Under the pieces are notes generated by a model. That model was given only the letters and a program-made list of their open reading frames with translations, did no database searches and was not told where the DNA came from. The translations under genes and the position numbers were made by a program. Source: Pelodera strongyloides (Eukaryota; Nematoda; Chromadorea; Rhabditida; Rhabditidae). From it: 64,000 nucleotides of DNA. Positions 59,901-64,000 of the stretch are shown here, piece after piece (the stretch's first letter is position 1; each line of letters starts with the position of its first letter). The DNA lies in the NCBI GenBank assembly GCA_036852015.1, contig JAANDG010000318.1, forward strand, positions 62,001-126,000, written 5' to 3'.

Positions 59901-62369
59901 ATCGCACGCTCTAGTTCTTGAAGCACATCTTGTTATGTCCGTTGGGCTGCGGCACTCCACCTAACAAAAAGCCAGTTCAGTAGTCCATGAACACAGCATA
60001 TATGACGTTTTTTCTCTGCGTCCATAATTTATTCAATTATAAATCACTTCTTGATGTATGTGACTCGTACTAGATAGATATGCTTCTTTGTTTGCCTTCT
60101 CACTTTTTACCCTATAAAAACACACATATTTTTACCTCCTATATACCTATACCCTATTGAATATTTCTTGACCTTTTACGTTTCATGAGTTCATGCATTT
60201 TTTATTATTTTGTGTACTATGTTAGAGGTTTTCAGCCTTTTTTTGAATACCCAGTGTGGGTCACTTCGTCTATGCTAATTTGCTGAATCCCCCTTTCTCT
60301 GGTTTACTTCTATAGGACGGGAACGTAGTCTGATCCCCTCGATTCCTTAGCTTCCCGAAGGTAAAGCCGTAAAGCGGGGATAATAGTCGGGGAATGAGTT
60401 TCACCCTCCCTGGGGAGTTCGCGGTCCGTTACTTCTTCCCGCTGTCATTTATCCGGGAGAAAGACACTAACCCTTGGACATAAGGCCCTGAGACCTCTAA
60501 ATCCAGAATTTATTTTTGGTCCCGTTTTATTGGGTGGAGTTCATCGAACATTAGATTTTAAATCGAACTGTTTTCCTCAAAAACAATCAATGCATTCAAC
60601 GGAGCCGAAACTGGCACATGACTACTGAAATAGATTTGTAAAATTTATCGGAATGAATTTCCTCTAGTGAGGAAGTGCTGTCCGTAGTAAATATTGTCCG
60701 AAACATGAATATATCCTGGACGATTGCATTATTAATACTCCCAATTCTATTATTTATACGCTATAAGGTATAATGAAAGAAAAACGCAATTTACAATACA
60801 TACGATCTAAAGCTGATACACGCTCGACGAGCAATACACACATTTTTTGCGTTGAAATTTTTTCCTTTTACTAATATTCCGTCTTTTATGCTGTCAACTT
60901 TTGTTGTCAATTTTGATTTCAAACCCGGGGTAAGTTTGGATTGGACGCGGTAGTTTACCCCAATAGCTTTACCCTTCTCATTGTCAGCCCAGTATCTGGG
61001 CTTTCCCCAGATTTGTGATTCTGACCTCAGCATATGATAAAGAAAACACTGAAAACACCGGACTGCGAAAAAATTTCTACATCCTCACTTATTGTTAGCT
61101 ATTTCTCATTAGCTTTTTTTCTTTATAATCAGTACTTTGCGAAAGCACTACATATATACATTTGCATAAATCTTTATGACTCATCTCTCCAAATTTTCTA
61201 ATATTAGAATTCAAAACAAAATCTCCTGACAATTGCTACTTAGTCATTTGGTCCTAAACAAAGACAACGCTAAATTGTAATCGGATGCCGGGGGTCGCGT
61301 GCGCGGGCGCGAAGAAAAGTGCTAGGAGTGCGCCGTCTGGGCGGCCGAGAGGGCGGAAGTCAAAGTAGCCACTGGGTCACGCAAGTCAGCAACTGTCTAC
61401 GCAAGGGGGACGTGTCGAAATACTGAATTATTCATTCCTCTCACTAGTTTTCGCGAGTCAAAAACAAGTTCTACGTCCTGGTCAATCTTCCTTGTAACTT
61501 TTGGGAATACGGCCAAATCTTACTTATTATTTATTGTTGCGATTCGCGCACGTGTTATTAATGGTTGTGAATCAATATCTTGTTGATTTTGAACTGATTA
61601 TCGTGTGGATTCTAAGAGAAAATACCGTAATGTTAACCTAAGAGTCCATACAATTTGACTATTATATGAATAGTAGATATATATTTAAATATATTAAATA
61701 TTTATTAACACATAAAATGTGTGCATCAATATGATGAAAGGTTGACAAGCATCAATTGAATGGCCATGGTTTTAATTATCTTGAGCAAATTTATGTGAGT
61801 ATTCGTACATTACCTCGAAGATAACAACAATAATTGCAACACATTGGGCATTCCTACAAATAGTACTAAGTACAACATAAGCTCAAAAACTAGCATCCTT
61901 GATATACTTCCGCCCGCAGTAACCCGAATGCGCTATGTACGAATACTCCTATACCGCACATGGTATTTTCGTGGATATCCACGAGATAATTAAGGACTTT
62001 GACCAAACAATTACAATACCCATATGTCGAACAACGGATTCCAATTGAAATTTTGTAGTCAAATACCGCCTAATGTTTCAACTGCCGCGTAATACAAAAA
62101 AAAATGTGAATATAACAAACAATAGTCCGCTTTACAGAAGAACAAAGCATCGTTTAAACAGATGAGATCAATAATTTGCACAATATACAACAATCCATTA
62201 TACATATATACTTAGTATTTAGTATTAGTTTTCTTTCTTCTTTAGGCTGTAAATCCTGTAAGGTCTACTCGAGTTAGTGAAGTATCTGAACGAAATTTAT
62301 TATTGAGCTGGTCTTTTTGGATTATAGGAATACTCCTTATAATCGATCGTTATATAATTTTCATCAATA
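56902..62369. other. Gene-poor right flank
   Basis: No supported host gene over 5.4 kb. Open frames at 58332-58745 (137 codons), 59336-59629 (97 codons) and 60791-61033 (minus, 80 codons) have no recognisable domain or splice support. A tandem repeat occupies about 57805-58352. Similar words (cgaacgatac...catatgGCAGCCT-like) recur near 58485-58520 and 58903-58940, hinting at a further repeat. GC-rich patches lie at about 60300-60480 and 61280-61370. Confidence 0.5.
57805..58352. repeat. Diverged tandem repeat, period about 220 bp
   Basis: The word tttctgttgactatattcctcctaaat (t or c variable) starts near 57885, 58108 and 58327, giving spacings of about 223 and 219 bp. Between them cgcaatgttt-c-ctgggctata recurs at about 57805, 57993 and 58210. 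About 2.5 units are present, each 70-80% alike by eye. Confidence 0.8.
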
Positions 62370-63960
62370 CTATTATGAATGAGATTCATATCTGAATTTT
62401 TTAGTAGCCTTTTGAATGCTTTTGAAGACATTGGACATGATTTGAGGCAATTTATTCGCCAACGAGTTGTGCGCATAAAATAACTGTGATAATATGGATT
62501 CTTTTTTGCAAAAGGAACATGAAATTAAAATGAATGATAAACGCCCGCGTGTGTTTTCATACATAATATCTACTAAGGAAGTTGAGAGCTCGCCTTTCAA
62601 AATTTTTAATGCAAATATCAGGTCTTGTTGATTCCTACGTTGTTGCAATGAAACGAGGCCAACTTACGTAATCGCTCAGAATAAGATGGAACAGGGGTAC
62701 CAATTGGTTGGCATTTTTGGAAAATCATTCGAGTGATTCTCGACTGTACTTTTTCAACCCGTATTTTATCTCGCTTTAGATAGGGATTCCAAACAACGCT
62801 CGCAAATTCTAGCAATGGGCGCACCCAAGTCTTATAACATTTCAACAAGATGACTGCGTTTCTTTGTTTTACACTTTTGAAGATAGAAAACCAAGCCCCC
62901 ATACTCCGCGTACAGATACTATTTATATGATCAACATAATGCCAATTATCTTGAACTTGGATACCCAGGTCTCTGATAGAAGAAACAGCCCCTAATGAAA
63001 CCCCATTAACCTTGTAAACATTTTTACTATTTTTGTGTCCGAGGTAAAGAACCTTGCACTTTTCTTCGGATAGAGATATTTGCCAATTAGTACAATACTT
63101 AGTAAGAGCATTTAGAGAGGTTTCCAGACATATTGCAGCATTATTGGAATCTTCCGGTTTATAACTACAAAATAGTTTACAATCATCTGCGAAACAACGA
63201 ATATTGATATTATGAGAGGTTTTTACAGCGTGTGGGAGATCACAAATATAAAGAAGAAATAGAATTGGACCAAGAATAGAACCTTGAGGAACGCCAGAGA
63301 TAGCGTCAAATTCAACAGATAAAATCATCGACCTTTAACACAAAAGGTTCGGTCTGCAAGAAAATCCTGTAGCAATTAACCACTGATCGGGAAAGCCCCC
63401 AATTTTCTTAGTTTATAAACTAATTTTGTATGAACTACCCTATCGAATGCTTTTGCAATATCTAAGTAAACAACATCAATAGATTCCCCCTTTTCATATG
63501 ATAGCATCCATTGCTTTTGAATATCAAGCATTTGGAAATCAACTGATTTACCCTTTGTGAAACCATATTGCTCAACTGGAAGGCAATTTGGCTTTAATAA
63601 ACTTATACAATTGGGATTTTACTATCATTTCCAAGCATTTACATACAGCACTATTAATCGAAATAGGCCTATAATGCACAGGATAAACAGGTTTATTAAT
63701 TTTGGGAACTGGAGTTACAATCGATTTTCTCAAGAATTGGGCATTTTACCAGTTTCCAAAGAAATGTTAAATATAAATGAAAGAGGCTCAGCTAGTTCAT
63801 GCTTGCAATATTTTAGAAAGAACTGTGGAATACCCTCAGAAGTCAAAGAGAAGGAATTTTTAAGTTTCCAAGAGCTTTACAAACATCATGAGGGAAAATT
63901 ACGGGTAGTGAGTGATGCTGATAAACACTACATCTTTTCCCATCTGAGGTAGCTGATGAT
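62370..63960 (-). pseudogene. Non-LTR retrotransposon reverse transcriptase, frameshifted fragment
   Basis: Read on the minus strand from the right edge: SEGIPQFFLKYC and AEPLSFIFNISLETGKMPNS, HYRPISINSAVCKCLEMIVK, YGFTKGKSVDFQ, VVYLDIAKAFDRVVHTKL, GVPQGSILGPILFLLY, the active site RCFADDCKLF, then a thumb-like region and a C-terminal segment (YSERLRKLASFHC...TRGRLSF) ending near 62373. This is the motif order of CR1/Jockey-type non-LTR elements. At least five single-base shifts or stops break the frame (near 63835, 63735, 63580, 63400, 63320 and 62640), so it is inactive. The 5' part, including any endonuclease, lies beyond the window. No target duplication can be judged. Confidence 0.88.
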
Positions 63961-64000
63961 CATCACGAGCAAAAACAGATGCAAATTGCATGCCTAGTAG

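Noticed and set aside
63557..63952. Plus-strand 131-codon open frame
   Set aside because: It is antisense to the reverse-transcriptase relic, whose minus-strand motifs are clear.
1..64000. Bacterial features (operons with ribosome binding sites, CRISPR arrays, insertion sequences)
   Set aside because: Every supported gene is split by introns and belongs to eukaryotic families. No evenly spaced short repeats with unique spacers were seen.

Overview
The window is eukaryotic and animal-like. It has intron-rich protein genes (49 exons in one gene) whose introns follow GT...AG rules with short pyrimidine tracts ending in ttttag or tttcag. It is AT-rich and carries many short palindromic transposon remnants. 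Four genes have a start codon within about 6 bp of a splice-acceptor consensus. Together with a few interstitial TTAGGC units and the gene families present, this fits a nematode or another trans-splicing invertebrate. The species cannot be named from the sequence.

Five or six genes could be rebuilt exon by exon, and nearly all on the minus strand: a LECT2-like secreted protein (585-2350), a divergent GSK3-like kinase (3828-9408), an RMDN/FAM82-family TPR membrane protein (12400-23091), condensin II subunit D3 (25982-47504), MYG1 exonuclease (47961-51427) and mitochondrial phosphatidylglycerophosphate synthase PGS1 (52470-56382). One small single-pass membrane protein of unknown function is on the plus strand (10246-11165). 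Reading phase was checked across every junction. It closes without stops in the kinase, RMDN, D3 and PGS1 genes apart from the alternatives noted; one MYG1 boundary is uncertain by 1 bp and the first LECT2 donor is unresolved.

The rest is introns and repeats. Several families of inverted-repeat elements bounded by TTAA fill introns and spacers: a 400-bp GGGACAGGCCC family, a GCGAAATACCGGCCGG family, a near-perfect 170-bp palindrome family and a GGAGGAGGCTCACGAG family. There is also a GGCC-type 110-145 bp MITE family inside the condensin gene, a Harbinger-like MITE with a TAA duplication, and a 140-bp-arm hairpin between identical 138-bp direct repeats in a condensin intron. The right end (56.9-64 kb) has no supported host gene; it holds a 220-bp tandem repeat and a frameshifted non-LTR retrotransposon that runs off the window.

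Functionally, RMDN, MYG1 and PGS1 belong to families with mitochondrial or ER-mitochondria roles, and D3 acts in chromosome condensation. PGS1, MYG1 and D3 lie head to tail in one direction. Co-transcription is possible but not shown.
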